A stretch of 64,000 bases of DNA from Gammaproteobacteria bacterium (GCA_018819515.1 JAHJPX010000013.1:71332-135331); one strand, 5' to 3'; shown: positions 45,039-55,067, counted from the stretch's first letter. Notes: generated from the sequence alone by a model not told the origin. A program made the numbers and translations.

Positions 45039-47888
45039 ATGAGCCAGTCGCCGCGCGCGGCCCATGCCGAAGCGCCAGAACATCCGGGCGGTATCCCCGA
45101 TGATGCCCAGATATTTCGCTATGTCGTCGACAACGCAATCGACGGCTTCTTCATCATCGACGCCAAGAGGCGCTTCATCCAGGTCAACGATGCGTTGTGC
45201 GAGATGCTTGGCGTCACCCGCAGCGACATGCTCGGCAAGACACCGCTCGATTTCGTCGCCGAGGAGAGCCATCCCGAACTGATTCGCCAGATGGGGGCGA
45301 TCGAGTCGACCGAGCGTCGCCGCTATCGGGTGCTCGGACAGCGCCCTGACGGATCGAAGTTTCCGCTCTTTCTCAACAACACCAGCTTCAAGAACGAACT
45401 CGGTGCGGTGGCGGGGTCGTTCGGTTTCGTTACCGACCTGACGTCGCTGGTCGAGGCGCAACAAGCCGTCGCAGCGTCGGAACGCGAGCTCCAGCGCATC
45501 CTCGCCAACATGCAGGACACCTACTATCGCACCGATACCGAAGGGCGTATCGTCCGCGCTTCGCGTTCGGTCAAGAACCTGCTTGGCTATCAGGATGACG
45601 AGGTGGTCGGGATGCGGCTGTCCGATCTCTACTACGACCCGCGCGACCGGGAAGACTTTCTGCGTGCCATGGCCGAGAGCGGCGGTGCCCTCACCGGCTA
45701 TGAATCGAGACTGCGCTACAAGGACGGTCATGAGGTCTGGGTGCGTACCAACGCCCAGTACTTGCGCGACGCTGATGGAAATGTCGTCGGCGTCGAAGGC
45801 ACGACGCGGGACAACACCGAGCATCGCTACATGCTGGAGGCGCTGCGGTTCAGCGAGGGCCGGCTGGCCAGTCTCATCGAAGCCCTGCCAGATGCTGTCT
45901 TCCTCAAGGACGGCGAGGGCCGCTGGCAGGTCGTGAACACCGCTGGCGTGAGGTTGTTCCGGTTGATGGGGGCGGATTGGCGCGGCAAGGATTCGCAGCA
46001 AATCGCCGACATGCGCCCGGACCTGACGACGGAGATGATCGAGTGTCGTTTGAGCGACGAAGCTGCCTGGCAGAACCGCGGCCTGACCCGCAACGAGGAA
46101 AAGATTTTCGACGCGGATGGTTGTGAGCGTCACTGGGAGTTCGTCAAGTTGCCGATGTTCAATCCGGACGGCAGTCGGCGGGCGCTGGTGGTTGTCGCGC
46201 GCGACCTCACCGAGCAGCGGCGGGTAGAGGAGAACCTGCGGCTGGCGGCGCAGGTTTTCGAGAACAGCGGCGAGGCGATCATCATCATGGATGCGCACAC
46301 GCGCATCGTTTCCGCCAATCGCGCCTATTCCGACATGACCGGGTACCTGGCGGAAGAGGTGCTCGGCAAGCCCCCGGCGGTTCTCGATTCCGACTTGCAG
46401 CCCCCCGATTTCTATCAGCGGCTTTGGAGCAGTCTCCGCGAGACCGGCTACTGGCAAGGTGAAATCTGGAGTCGGCGCCGAAACGGCGAGGTGTATCCCG
46501 AGTGGCTGGGCATCTCAAGCTTACGCGGGAACGACGGCGAAGTGACCCACTTTGTCGCCATTTCGTCGGACATCAGCGAGCGCAAGGCGTCCGAGGCGCG
46601 CATCGAGTTCCTCGCCCACCACGATCCACTTACCGATCTGCCCAATCGCCTGCTGCTGCGCGATCGCCTCGAGCGGGCGATCGCGCAGGGCGAGCGCAGC
46701 GACAGCCGGGTCGCCCTGCTGTTTCTGGATCTCGATCGCTTCAAGACCGTCAACGATTCGCTTGGCCATCCGGTCGGCGACCGGCTGTTGCGCGAGGCGG
46801 CGCAACGCCTGCGCGAATGCGTGCGCGAAATGGATACCGTCAGTCGCCAGGGTGGCGACGAGTTCCTGATTGTGCTGACCGAACTGAAGGAGGGCGACGC
46901 CGTGACCCGCGCTGCCGAGAGCATCTTGGCCGCCTTGTCCAGGCCGTTTTCGCTCGACGGTCACGAAGTCGCGATTTCCTGTTCGGTCGGCGTTGCCGTC
47001 TATCCCGAGGACGGCCGCGATTTCGACGAACTGCTGAAGAAGTCGGACATCGCGATGTACCACGCCAAGGAGGCGGGCCGCAACGCGTTCCGCTATTACA
47101 CGGAGCGCATGAACATCGATGCGCTGGAGCGGCTCGATCTGCAGAACCGGCTGCGGCGCGGGCTGGAGCGGGATGAATTTGTTCTGCACTACCAGCCGGT
47201 CGTCGAGTTGGCCAGCGGCCGCATCGTTGGCGCCGAGGCGCTGGTGCGCTGGAATAGCCCCGAAGAAGGGCTGGTGATGCCGGGGCGTTTCATTGCTGTC
47301 GCGGAGGAGTCCGGCTTGATCGTGCCGCTGGGTGACTGGGTGCTGCGCGAAGCCTGTCGTCAGTTGCGGCGCTGGCACGATGCCGGACACGACCAGCTGT
47401 TCCTGGCGGTCAACCTTTCCGCGATCCAGTTTCGGCGCGGCAGCGTCGAGGACAGTGTGACCCGCGCCCTGCGCGACTCCGGTACCGACCCCCGGTTACT
47501 CGAACTGGAGCTTACCGAATCGATCCTGCTGCAAGGCGCCGAGCATGTGCTGGCCAGCGTTCGCCAGTTGAAGAGCCTTGGCGTCAAGCTCTCCATCGAC
47601 GACTTCGGCACCGGCTATTCGAGCCTTGCCTACCTGAAACGCTTCGCGGTCGACAAGCTGAAGATCGACCAGTCCTTCGTGCGCGGCCTGCCCGCCGACG
47701 CCGACAATGCCGCGATTGTCGGCGCTGTCGTTCAAATGGCGAAGAGCCTCAAGCTCGAAGTGCTGGCGGAAGGTGTGGAGGGCGAGCAGGCGGTCGAACA
47801 CCTGCGCAAGCTGCAATGCGACTACGTGCAGGGTTACCACTTTGGCCGACCGCTACCGGTCGCCGAGTTCGATCGCCTTCTCGACTAA
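45039..47888 (+). CDS. PAS-PAS-PAS-PAS-GGDEF-EAL cyclic-di-GMP enzyme
   Basis: 949 residues with no membrane segment. Four PAS-like repeats (about residues 20-130, 150-265, 275-390, 400-520), a GGDEF domain with an intact RQGGDEF (about residue 605) and an EAL domain with GAEALVRW, ELTES and DDFGTGYSSLAYLKRF. Both active sites look complete, so it may make and degrade c-di-GMP under PAS control. ATG 45039 has an AAGGAAG site. It is a stand-alone gene. Confidence 0.93.
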   Translation: MSQSPRAAHAEAPEHPGGIPDDAQIFRYVVDNAIDGFFIIDAKRRFIQVNDALCEMLGVTRSDMLGKTPLDFVAEESHPELIRQMGAIESTERRRYRVLGQRPDGSKFPLFLNNTSFKNELGAVAGSFGFVTDLTSLVEAQQAVAASERELQRILANMQDTYYRTDTEGRIVRASRSVKNLLGYQDDEVVGMRLSDLYYDPRDREDFLRAMAESGGALTGYESRLRYKDGHEVWVRTNAQYLRDADGNVVGVEGTTRDNTEHRYMLEALRFSEGRLASLIEALPDAVFLKDGEGRWQVVNTAGVRLFRLMGADWRGKDSQQIADMRPDLTTEMIECRLSDEAAWQNRGLTRNEEKIFDADGCERHWEFVKLPMFNPDGSRRALVVVARDLTEQRRVEENLRLAAQVFENSGEAIIIMDAHTRIVSANRAYSDMTGYLAEEVLGKPPAVLDSDLQPPDFYQRLWSSLRETGYWQGEIWSRRRNGEVYPEWLGISSLRGNDGEVTHFVAISSDISERKASEARIEFLAHHDPLTDLPNRLLLRDRLERAIAQGERSDSRVALLFLDLDRFKTVNDSLGHPVGDRLLREAAQRLRECVREMDTVSRQGGDEFLIVLTELKEGDAVTRAAESILAALSRPFSLDGHEVAISCSVGVAVYPEDGRDFDELLKKSDIAMYHAKEAGRNAFRYYTERMNIDALERLDLQNRLRRGLERDEFVLHYQPVVELASGRIVGAEALVRWNSPEEGLVMPGRFIAVAEESGLIVPLGDWVLREACRQLRRWHDAGHDQLFLAVNLSAIQFRRGSVEDSVTRALRDSGTDPRLLELELTESILLQGAEHVLASVRQLKSLGVKLSIDDFGTGYSSLAYLKRFAVDKLKIDQSFVRGLPADADNAAIVGAVVQMAKSLKLEVLAEGVEGEQAVEHLRKLQCDYVQGYHFGRPLPVAEFDRLLD

Positions 47889-47902
47889 GCGGATCTGACG
47901 AC

Positions 47903-49000
47903 TCAGAGTATCGGTACGCCCTGCTTCTCTCCGCGCTCGTACACCACGTTGGCGCGGCCGACGATCAGCGAGTCGAGCGGGCCGATGCGGTCGGTGTCCT
48001 TGTTCGTATAGGGCAGCCGGTGCAGCACGTAGCGCAGCGCGTTCAGGCGCGCGCGCTTCTTGCAATCGGACTTGATCACCGTCCAAGGCGCATCGGCGGT
48101 GTCTGTGTAGAAGAACATCGCTTCCTTCGCCTTCGTGTACTCCTGCCATTTGTCCAGCGAAGCGAGGTCGATCGGCGACAGCTTCCATTGCTTGAGCGGG
48201 TGCACCTTGCGTTCCTTGAAGCGGCGGCGCTGCTCTTCGCGGCTGACCGAGAACCAGAACTTGATCAGGTGGATGCCCTGGCGCACCAGCATGCGCTCGA
48301 ATTCCGGCGCCTGGCGCATGAACTCTTCGTACTCGGCGTCGCTGCAGAAGCCCATGACGCGCTCGACGCCGGCGCGGTTGTACCAGGAACGGTCCAGGAA
48401 GACCAGCTCGCCGGCCGTCGGCAGATGTTGCGCGTAGCGTTGGAAGTACCACTGGCCGCGTTCCACCTCGTTCGGCTTTTCCAGAGCGACGACGTGCGCG
48501 CCCCGCGGGTTCAGGTGTTCCATGAAGCGCTTGATGGTACCGCCCTTGCCGGCCGCGTCGCGGCCTTCGAACAGGATCACCACGCGCTGGCCGGTTTCCT
48601 TGATCCATGCCTGCAATTTCAATAGCTCCACTTGCAGCCGGTATTTCTGCCGCTCATAGCTCTTGCGCGACATCAGGTTCTTGTACGGATAGCCGCCATC
48701 GCGCCAACCTGGCGTCAACTCGGCGTCGGGGTCGATCCCTTCTGCCTGCAAGGCCTGTCGCTTCTCCTTGAGTATGTTCTTGAGCAGGGTCACCGCTTCC
48801 TCGTGCGGTGCGCCCGAGAGCAGGTCACGCATGGCCGCCAGGCGCTTGCCCTGGGCCTCATCGCTTGCTATGGCCACCGCATGCGTTTCGATGCGGGCGG
48901 GCGGGCTGAGCGGGCCGACATCGCCGGACTTGGCGGCGCGAGTGCGCGGCCGTGGCGTTACGGTGGCGGGCTTTTTCGTTGCGGGTTTTCTGAGCGTCAT
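47903..49000 (-). CDS. ppk2: Polyphosphate kinase 2 family protein
   Basis: 365 residues. A basic, Thr/Pro-rich start of about 90 residues precedes the PPK2 core: MSRKSYERQKYRLQVELLKLQ, Walker A LFEGRDAAGKGGTIKR, Walker B VFLDRSWYNRAGVERVMGF, and IKFWFSVSREEQ. It uses polyphosphate to phosphorylate nucleotides. It converges on the c-di-GMP gene with a 14-bp gap. Confidence 0.93.
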   Translation of the reverse strand: MTLRKPATKKPATVTPRPRTRAAKSGDVGPLSPPARIETHAVAIASDEAQGKRLAAMRDLLSGAPHEEAVTLLKNILKEKRQALQAEGIDPDAELTPGWRDGGYPYKNLMSRKSYERQKYRLQVELLKLQAWIKETGQRVVILFEGRDAAGKGGTIKRFMEHLNPRGAHVVALEKPNEVERGQWYFQRYAQHLPTAGELVFLDRSWYNRAGVERVMGFCSDAEYEEFMRQAPEFERMLVRQGIHLIKFWFSVSREEQRRRFKERKVHPLKQWKLSPIDLASLDKWQEYTKAKEAMFFYTDTADAPWTVIKSDCKKRARLNALRYVLHRLPYTNKDTDRIGPLDSLIVGRANVVYERGEKQGVPIL

Positions 49001-49004
49001 GGCA

Positions 49005-49274
49005 TCAACCGAACAGGTCGTCGAGAGGGTTTTTCTTCGTATCGGCCGAAAAGTCAGCCGTGGTGACACGCCGAGCGGTGAATTCCTCCTCGACGTTGTC
49101 GCGATAAATGCTCCAGGGCGAGCCGGAGGTCGACAGGCGCCGCCAGATCTCCGCCCCCACCCCTGTGTACTCGAGCGTGGTGCCGTCATCCAGTTGCACC
49201 CGCAAGCGCCGCGCCGCGGCATCGTAGCCGATCGCACGCAACTTGCCCGAGCTGATGCTCTTCATTTCCATCAT
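49005..49274 (-). CDS. KTSC-domain protein
   Basis: 89 residues: ISSGKLRAIGYDAAARRLRVQLDDGTTLEYTGV followed by VGAEIWRRL, the KTSC domain. Its C-terminal part (RRVTTADFSADTKKNP) is encoded by a dispersed repeat copy. ATG 49274 overlaps the stop of the upstream Cys-rich gene (ATGA). It is 4 bases upstream of ppk2. Confidence 0.75.
   Translation of the reverse strand: MMEMKSISSGKLRAIGYDAAARRLRVQLDDGTTLEYTGVGAEIWRRLSTSGSPWSIYRDNVEEEFTARRVTTADFSADTKKNPLDDLFG
49049..49073 (+). repeat. 25-bp dispersed repeat, copy 16
   Basis: 24 of 25 matches. It encodes RRVTTADFSA near the C-terminus of the KTSC protein, on the antisense reading. Confidence 0.93.
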
Positions 49275-49474
49275 GCGGATCCGTCGGACGACGCCTCGGC
49301 GTCGTCCGTTCGCGTGCGAACCTGCTTCTCGCGCAGGCGCTGGTTCTTGTCGTCGCTGGCAAACACGTAGCGCCCCGCCAGAACGCAGCCCTTCATGCCC
49401 GGGTCGCACGGCAGATTGTTGATTTTCGAGCAGCGATCGTCGACTTCGTGCGGGCATCCCCAGCCGCCGGCCAT
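49271..49474 (-). CDS. Small conserved Cys-rich protein
   Basis: 67 residues: WGCPHEVDDRCSKINNLPCDPGMKGCVLAGRYVF contains four Cys in a pattern seen in small conserved proteobacterial proteins and may bind a metal. ATG 49474 follows a GGAGG-like site. First gene of a likely unit with the KTSC gene and ppk2. Confidence 0.65.
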   Translation of the reverse strand: MAGGWGCPHEVDDRCSKINNLPCDPGMKGCVLAGRYVFASDDKNQRLREKQVRTRTDDAEASSDGSA

Positions 49475-49570
49475 GCGTGCCTCCCCGGAATCAAGAGTAC
49501 TCATTGTAGCCACGAAGAACACAAGGCGTCGACCGCACTCCCTGCAGTAGGTACACTGCGCCCACCCACC

Positions 49571-52087
49571 ATGAGTTCAGAGTTCCAATTCGGCTGGTTT
49601 TCATCGCTCGCGCGCAGAGTGCTTTATTCCTGGGTGCGTGCGCAAGCCATGCCGCCGCCGGCCGAAACCCCGATCGATCCCGGCCGGCCGGTCTGCTACG
49701 TGATCCAGGATCGCCGCCTGTCCAACGTCCTCGTATTGCAGGAAGAGACGCGCCGCACTGGCCTGCCCGCGGCCGACGGCGGGCTGGCGGTGGGGCGTTT
49801 CGCCACCGAAAATGCCTTCTTCTGCCTAACCCGCCCCCAGCCGCTGCTGGCCGAGACGGCGCGCGAGCGCTACCGGCATTCGCCGCTGCTCGACCGTCTG
49901 GCCGCGGCGTTGCGCGACGCGCCCGAACTCGACGTCCAGCTCGTCCCGGTGACCATCCTCTGGGGCCGCGCGCCGCGCGAGCAGGATTCCATCCTCAAGG
50001 CGCTGTTCGCCGAAGGCTGGCGCCCGCCGAGCCATTTGCGCCAGTTGATCGCGATATTGCTGCACGGGCGACAAGTGCTGGTACGCTTCAGCGCGCCGAT
50101 GTCACTGGCCGAGCTGCTGCGCGACGAACCCGATCCGGAACGCAGTCTGCGCAAGGTGCAGCGGATATTGCGCGTACATTTTCGTCGCCAGCGCGAGATG
50201 GCGATCGGCCCCGACCTTTCCCATCGCAACACCCAGATCGAGCACATCCTCGCCGCGCCGGCGGTGCGTGGCGCCATCGCCCAGGAGGCGATCCGGCGCA
50301 AGACGTCGTTTGCAGAGACGCGCGAACGCGCGCGCGGCTTCGCCCGCGAGATTGTCTCCGATTATTCGCACAGCGTCATCCGCGCCCTTGAACTGTTCCT
50401 GACCTGGCTGTGGACCCGTCTGTACGACGGCGTCGAAGTGCACAACTTCGATGTCGTGACGCAGATCGCGCCGGGGCAGGGCGTCGTCTACATTCCCTGC
50501 CACCGCAGCCATATCGACTACCTGCTGCTGTCCTATGTGCTCTTCAAGCGCGGCCTGACGCCGCCGCATATCGCCGCCGGCGCCAACCTCAACTTCCCCG
50601 TCATCGGTCCGATCCTGCGCCGTGGCGGCGCCTTCTTCCTGCGCCGCAGCTTCAAGGGCGAACCGGTCTACGCGGCCGTGTTCAACGAATACCTGCACCT
50701 GATGATCTCGCGCGGTTTCTCGATCGAGTACTTCATCGAGGGCACACGCAGTCGCACCGGCCGCATGCTGTCGCCGCGCACCGGCATCCTCGGCATGACG
50801 CTGAAGAGCTTCGTGCGAGGACACGAGCGGCCGCTGGTGTTCGTTCCCGTGTATGTCGGCTACGAGAAGCTTCTTGAGGGCAAGAGTTTCCTCAACGAAC
50901 TGGCCGGCAAGCCCAAGCGCAAGGAATCGCTGTGGAGTCTGCTCGGCACCCTGCGCAAGCTCAAGCGGGAATTCGGCAAGGTGCATGTCAATTTCGGCCG
51001 ACCGCTGCCGCTGGCCGAATACTTCGACCGCGTGCATCCCGGCTGGAAGGAGGAGCCGGTCGGCGCCAGCGCCGAATGGCTGCGTGAGGCGACTCATGGC
51101 GCCGCGCTCGAACTGGTTCGGCGGATCAACGAGGCGACCGTCGTCAACCCGATCAATCTGGTGGCGCTGGCATTGCTTGCCACCCCCAGGCATGCCGCCG
51201 ACGAAGAAACCCTGCGCGGCATGATCGAGCACTACCAGATGCTGTTTCGCCATGCGCCGTATTCGCCGCAGATGATCGTCAGCGAAGAACCGGCCGATGC
51301 GATGGTGGAACATGCCCGCCGCCTCGGCGTGGTAGAGCGCCTGGCGCATCCGCTCGGCGACGTGATAAAAGTCAGCGATGGCGAAGCGCCGCTGCTGGCC
51401 TATTTTCGCAACAACGTCCTGCATCTGGTTGCGTTGCCGGCGCTCGTCGCCTGCCTGCTGACCTGCAACGCGCGCCTCGAAGTCCGGCGTGTCGCCGGCG
51501 CCATTGCCCGGCTGCTGGTGCTCGCCCAGTCCGAGTTGTATTTCCGTTGTGCGCCGGAGGACGTGCCCGACTCGCTGGAGCCGGTGCTGACGGTTCTCGA
51601 AGCACGCGGGCTGATCCAGCGACACGACCAGACGCTGGTCGCTCCAGATCCCAGCAGTCCCGCATTCGCGGAACTGCAACTGCTGGGCGAGGCGCTGCGG
51701 CCCATGCTCGAGCGCTACCTTCTGACGCTGGCGCTGCTCGAGCGCCACGGCTCGGGAATCCTGAACCGGGCGCGGCTGGAGGAACTGGGCCACCTGCTGG
51801 CCCAGCGGCTGGTGCTGCTCCACGATACCGGCGCTGCCGAATTCGCCGAACGCCGGCTGTTCGTCAACGTCGTCGACAACATGCTTTCCGCGGGACTGCT
51901 GTGGCAGGACGAGGAGGGGCGGCTGCAATTCGACGCGCGTCTCAGCGCCCCGGCGGCGGATGCCGAATTGTTGCTGGCGGCCGATGTGCGCCGGACCATC
52001 CGCCGCATGGCCGGGAGCGGCATCGCCGAACGGCTGGAACCGGCAGCCGCTACATCTGGCGAAACAGGTGAGCGTAGCGCCGGCTGA
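49571..52087 (+). CDS. plsB: Glycerol-3-phosphate 1-O-acyltransferase
   Basis: 838 residues, the usual PlsB length. Acyltransferase blocks: IPCHRSHIDYLLLSYVL (HX4D, about residue 313), GGAFFLRRSFKG, FIEGTRSRTGRML and PVYVGYEKLLEG. It makes lysophosphatidate for phospholipids. A weak dispersed repeat copy encodes IKVSDGEAP near residue 600. The 3' end overlaps the convergent response regulator by 38 bases. Confidence 0.95.
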   Translation: MSSEFQFGWFSSLARRVLYSWVRAQAMPPPAETPIDPGRPVCYVIQDRRLSNVLVLQEETRRTGLPAADGGLAVGRFATENAFFCLTRPQPLLAETARERYRHSPLLDRLAAALRDAPELDVQLVPVTILWGRAPREQDSILKALFAEGWRPPSHLRQLIAILLHGRQVLVRFSAPMSLAELLRDEPDPERSLRKVQRILRVHFRRQREMAIGPDLSHRNTQIEHILAAPAVRGAIAQEAIRRKTSFAETRERARGFAREIVSDYSHSVIRALELFLTWLWTRLYDGVEVHNFDVVTQIAPGQGVVYIPCHRSHIDYLLLSYVLFKRGLTPPHIAAGANLNFPVIGPILRRGGAFFLRRSFKGEPVYAAVFNEYLHLMISRGFSIEYFIEGTRSRTGRMLSPRTGILGMTLKSFVRGHERPLVFVPVYVGYEKLLEGKSFLNELAGKPKRKESLWSLLGTLRKLKREFGKVHVNFGRPLPLAEYFDRVHPGWKEEPVGASAEWLREATHGAALELVRRINEATVVNPINLVALALLATPRHAADEETLRGMIEHYQMLFRHAPYSPQMIVSEEPADAMVEHARRLGVVERLAHPLGDVIKVSDGEAPLLAYFRNNVLHLVALPALVACLLTCNARLEVRRVAGAIARLLVLAQSELYFRCAPEDVPDSLEPVLTVLEARGLIQRHDQTLVAPDPSSPAFAELQLLGEALRPMLERYLLTLALLERHGSGILNRARLEELGHLLAQRLVLLHDTGAAEFAERRLFVNVVDNMLSAGLLWQDEEGRLQFDARLSAPAADAELLLAADVRRTIRRMAGSGIAERLEPAAATSGETGERSAG
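51367..51391 (+). repeat. 25-bp dispersed repeat, copy 17 (weak)
   Basis: 21 of 25 matches, the only copy with changes at consensus positions 11 and 12 together. In plsB it encodes IKVSDGEAP. Confidence 0.6.
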
Positions 52088-52799
52088 CGGCGACCGGCTT
52101 GCCGCCGCTGTGCAACTCGGCCCACAGCCGTCCCATCAGGTCCCGCTGTACCTGCCTGATCGCCGCCACCCGCAGCAGCGTGCCGCGATGGACACGCCAG
52201 AAGGCGCCGGGATCCAGTTGCTGTTCGAGTTCCCTGAGCGGTGTGCGGATCGGCCATTCGCGGTTGCCGACCCGGATCATGGTGTATTTGTCGGAGGCTT
52301 CGAAGCAATCCACTTCGTCGACATCGATCAGCCTTACCGCGTCCGGGGTGCCGACGCGCAGCCAGCGCAGCGCTTGCGGCTTTGCTGCGGCGTCCAGGTG
52401 GTTCAGCAGATCACGTAACAGATCAGGCTGCATGGCGGCCGCCGGAACACTGCCGATGCGCTCCATGGTCGTGGCCAGTCGCGCGGCGGTCACCGGCTTG
52501 AGCAGATAGTCCGCCGCCGCCTGCTCGAACGCCTGGACGGCGAACTCGTCGTAGGCCGTGACGAAGACCACCCGGCAAGGTGCGCGGGTCCGGGCGGCGA
52601 CTTCGAGGCCGGAAAGACCGGGCATGCGGATGTCGAGAAAGGCGACATCCGGCCGCAGTGCATCGATCTTCGCCAGCGCGGTGTCACCGTCGCCGGCTTC
52701 GGCGACGATCTGCGCGTCCGGCGCGACGTCGGCGAGCAGTCGCCGCAGCCAGTCACGCAGTGGCGGCTCGTCGTCAGCGATCAGCAGGCGCAGGCTCAT
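52050..52799 (-). CDS. LytTR-type response regulator
   Basis: 249 residues: receiver domain (LLIADDEPPLRDWL, phospho-acceptor Asp in VAFLDIRMPGLSG, Lys in YLLKPV) and a LytTR DNA-binding domain (VDCFEASDKYTMIRVGNREWPIRTPLREL, FWRVHRGTLLRVAAI). AlgR-like. The start overlaps the end of the kinase gene by 26 bases. Confidence 0.9.
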   Translation of the reverse strand: MSLRLLIADDEPPLRDWLRRLLADVAPDAQIVAEAGDGDTALAKIDALRPDVAFLDIRMPGLSGLEVAARTRAPCRVVFVTAYDEFAVQAFEQAAADYLLKPVTAARLATTMERIGSVPAAAMQPDLLRDLLNHLDAAAKPQALRWLRVGTPDAVRLIDVDEVDCFEASDKYTMIRVGNREWPIRTPLRELEQQLDPGAFWRVHRGTLLRVAAIRQVQRDLMGRLWAELHSGGKPVAVSRRYAHLFRQM

Positions 52800-53820
52800 G
52801 GTCCCGGAATGGTAGCTGCAGGCGAGCCGTTACGCCACCTCCCGGATTGGCCGTCAGCGACAGCCAGCCTTCGTTGCCGCAGGTTGCGGCGAGGCGGCGG
52901 CGGACGTTCGCCAGCCCCATGCCGTCGCTGACCGACGCGGAGAAGCCACAACCGTTGTCGACGACTTCGACGTCGAGCGTGTCGCCCTGACGGCGACAGC
53001 GGACGATCAGGCGGCCCGCTTCCGTCTTCGGTTCGAGGCCATGGCGGATGGCGTTCTCGACCAGCGGCTGCACCAGCAGCGGTGGCAACTGCGCGTCGAG
53101 CACGTCGTCGTCCGCGTCGATCCGCCAGTCCAGGCGTTCACCCATGCGCACGGCCATGATGCCGAGATAGGCGCGCAGCAACTCGATCTCCTCGGCCAGC
53201 GTCACGATCGGCTTGCGCGTGCGCGCCAGCGAAGTGCGCAGCAGCGCCGTCAGATCGAGCAGCATCTTGCGGGCCGCCGCCGAATCCGTATCGATCAGGC
53301 CGACGACGTTCGACAGCGTATTGAACAGAAAATGCGGCTCGATCTGCGCTTGTAGCAGCGCGAGTTCCATGCGCGCGGCCACGGCCTCCTGCTCGACGCG
53401 CTGCAGTCGCTCGGTACGCGCCTCCGCCTGGGCTTCGAGCATTCGCGATTCGTCGTGGAAATGCCAGACGGCCAGGACGCCGAAGATCAGCGCAGTGGCG
53501 GCCGAGATCAATGCGGCGTCGGGGTGGGCCTGCAACACCTCGGCGAGCGTGAGGCCCTCGATCCAGGTGGCAAGCGCGAATCCGGCCATGGCCCCGAGTG
53601 GAATGCCGATCAGGCCGTCGGTCCACTCGACGCGCGATTGTCCGCGCAGCAGGCGTGGACCGCGCACGGCAAAGTAGATGCCGGAACCGATGCAGTGGCA
53701 GTAAATCAGGTTCAGTGCCAGCGGATAGGGCGTCACCGCAGTGAGGAAGAGTCCGACCGCGGTGTTGTAGGCGACGACGAGCAGCAGATCGCGCCTCAGC
53801 ATGGACCAGAACAGAGGCAT
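52774..53820 (-). CDS. Sensor histidine kinase, LytS/AlgZ type
   Basis: 348 residues: four N-terminal membrane helices, a coiled-coil, the His-kinase motif QIEPHFLFNTLSNVVGLI (phospho-acceptor His) and an ATPase domain (LVQPLVENAIRHGLEP, VVDNGCGF). No extracytoplasmic sensor domain is visible. ATG 53820 lies 5 bases after the beta-barrel gene; ATG 53847 is an alternative. Confidence 0.9.
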   Translation of the reverse strand: MPLFWSMLRRDLLLVVAYNTAVGLFLTAVTPYPLALNLIYCHCIGSGIYFAVRGPRLLRGQSRVEWTDGLIGIPLGAMAGFALATWIEGLTLAEVLQAHPDAALISAATALIFGVLAVWHFHDESRMLEAQAEARTERLQRVEQEAVAARMELALLQAQIEPHFLFNTLSNVVGLIDTDSAAARKMLLDLTALLRTSLARTRKPIVTLAEEIELLRAYLGIMAVRMGERLDWRIDADDDVLDAQLPPLLVQPLVENAIRHGLEPKTEAGRLIVRCRRQGDTLDVEVVDNGCGFSASVSDGMGLANVRRRLAATCGNEGWLSLTANPGGGVTARLQLPFRDHEPAPADR

Positions 53821-53825
53821 GGAGA

Positions 53826-55067
53826 TCAGAATACCGCGAGACGCCATTCCGCCCAAATCACGCGCTTGATGGGCGCCTGCGCGTAAGCCGAGTCGGCAGC
53901 GCCGCCGACCTGGCGCGCGCCGAGCGTGTAGCGCTGGCGATCCCCCTCCCAAACGGCACCGAGCGTGAGCACCCGGCCGCCGTCGCCGGGCGTGACCAGC
54001 AGTTCGCCGTAAGGCTTGAAGCCGTCGCGATCGTCGTAGGCCAGCCGTAGCAGCACGTTTTTGCGCAGCAGATTGCTGGCGAGAAAGGCCTGGCTCGACC
54101 AGGCGATGTTGCCGTCGATGGCTGCCGCCGGGGCGACGCCCCGCAACGCGAGTTGCTGCGCGGTTAGTGCGTCAAGCGCCCGCCAGTCGCCTTCCCGATA
54201 GGCGTCGGCGTCGTACCAGGCCTCGGCAAGGAGACTGATGCCCGACTCGCCGGTCCACTGAACGCCGGCCACCGACTTGACGCCGCCGCCATGCGCCGCA
54301 TACATCATCGGGTCCGTGGCCGCCAGGGCGCCACCATCGTCGAGCAGTGCGTTGGTCCGTCGCCAGCCGCGTCGCTGGTACAGTGCGGCGCCATGGATGG
54401 CCCACTCGTCGCCGAGGATGCGCGTGGCGCCGAACCCGGCTTCGAGGCGACGCCGTGGCGAGACGCGCAACACGCCGTGCACGTCGTTGTCGCCGGCAAG
54501 GCGGTACCAGTGCAGCGCGAGCGCGCTGTCGCGCTCGCCCCCATCATTGTTGATATCGCCGTCGCCCTGGCCCGGCCGTGTCCACGCGATCGTCCAGGCG
54601 TCGCTGCCGGTGAAGCGCTCCAGGGCCAGCAGGGGGACGCCGACCAGCGGCGGCGCATTGACGCTGCGGCGATCCTCGCGCTGGACCACGTCCAGCGGCT
54701 TGAAGCCGAAACCGACGCCCCAGGAGAGCACCTTTTTGCCGACGGTCCAGCCGAGGCCGTCGGCGATCCGGCCGTCGTAATAGAACTGGTTGGCGACGCC
54801 GTGGTATTCGGGAGAGCTGCCGTTGGCGACCTGCTGGCGCAGGGTGCCCTGCGCATTGAGGCCGCCCTGTTGCAGACGCAGTTCGATATCCTGACGGGAA
54901 CTGCGCGTTGCGATCTCCGCCGCCGTTGCATCGGTGAGATAGGAGCTGGCGTCGTTGCGGGCGCGGTACTCCGGTGCGACCGAAATGGCGGCATGGATTT
55001 CGACGGCCGCTGCTGTGCCGGACAGCAGCAGGGCGAGCAGCGCGGGAAAAGTCAGCCGTGGCGACAC
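53826..55067 (-). CDS. Outer-membrane beta-barrel protein
   Basis: 413 residues with a signal peptide (PALLALLLSGTAAA) and a body of alternating hydrophobic strands (VGKKVLSWGVGFGFKPLDVVQ, LLAEAWYDADAY, YTLGARQVGG) ending in Phe, which fits a porin-like barrel. The GTG start at 55067 and the first residues MSPRLTFPA are inside an intact dispersed repeat copy. It starts 4 bases after the LolA-like gene. Confidence 0.7.
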   Translation of the reverse strand: MSPRLTFPALLALLLSGTAAAVEIHAAISVAPEYRARNDASSYLTDATAAEIATRSSRQDIELRLQQGGLNAQGTLRQQVANGSSPEYHGVANQFYYDGRIADGLGWTVGKKVLSWGVGFGFKPLDVVQREDRRSVNAPPLVGVPLLALERFTGSDAWTIAWTRPGQGDGDINNDGGERDSALALHWYRLAGDNDVHGVLRVSPRRRLEAGFGATRILGDEWAIHGAALYQRRGWRRTNALLDDGGALAATDPMMYAAHGGGVKSVAGVQWTGESGISLLAEAWYDADAYREGDWRALDALTAQQLALRGVAPAAAIDGNIAWSSQAFLASNLLRKNVLLRLAYDDRDGFKPYGELLVTPGDGGRVLTLGAVWEGDRQRYTLGARQVGGAADSAYAQAPIKRVIWAEWRLAVF

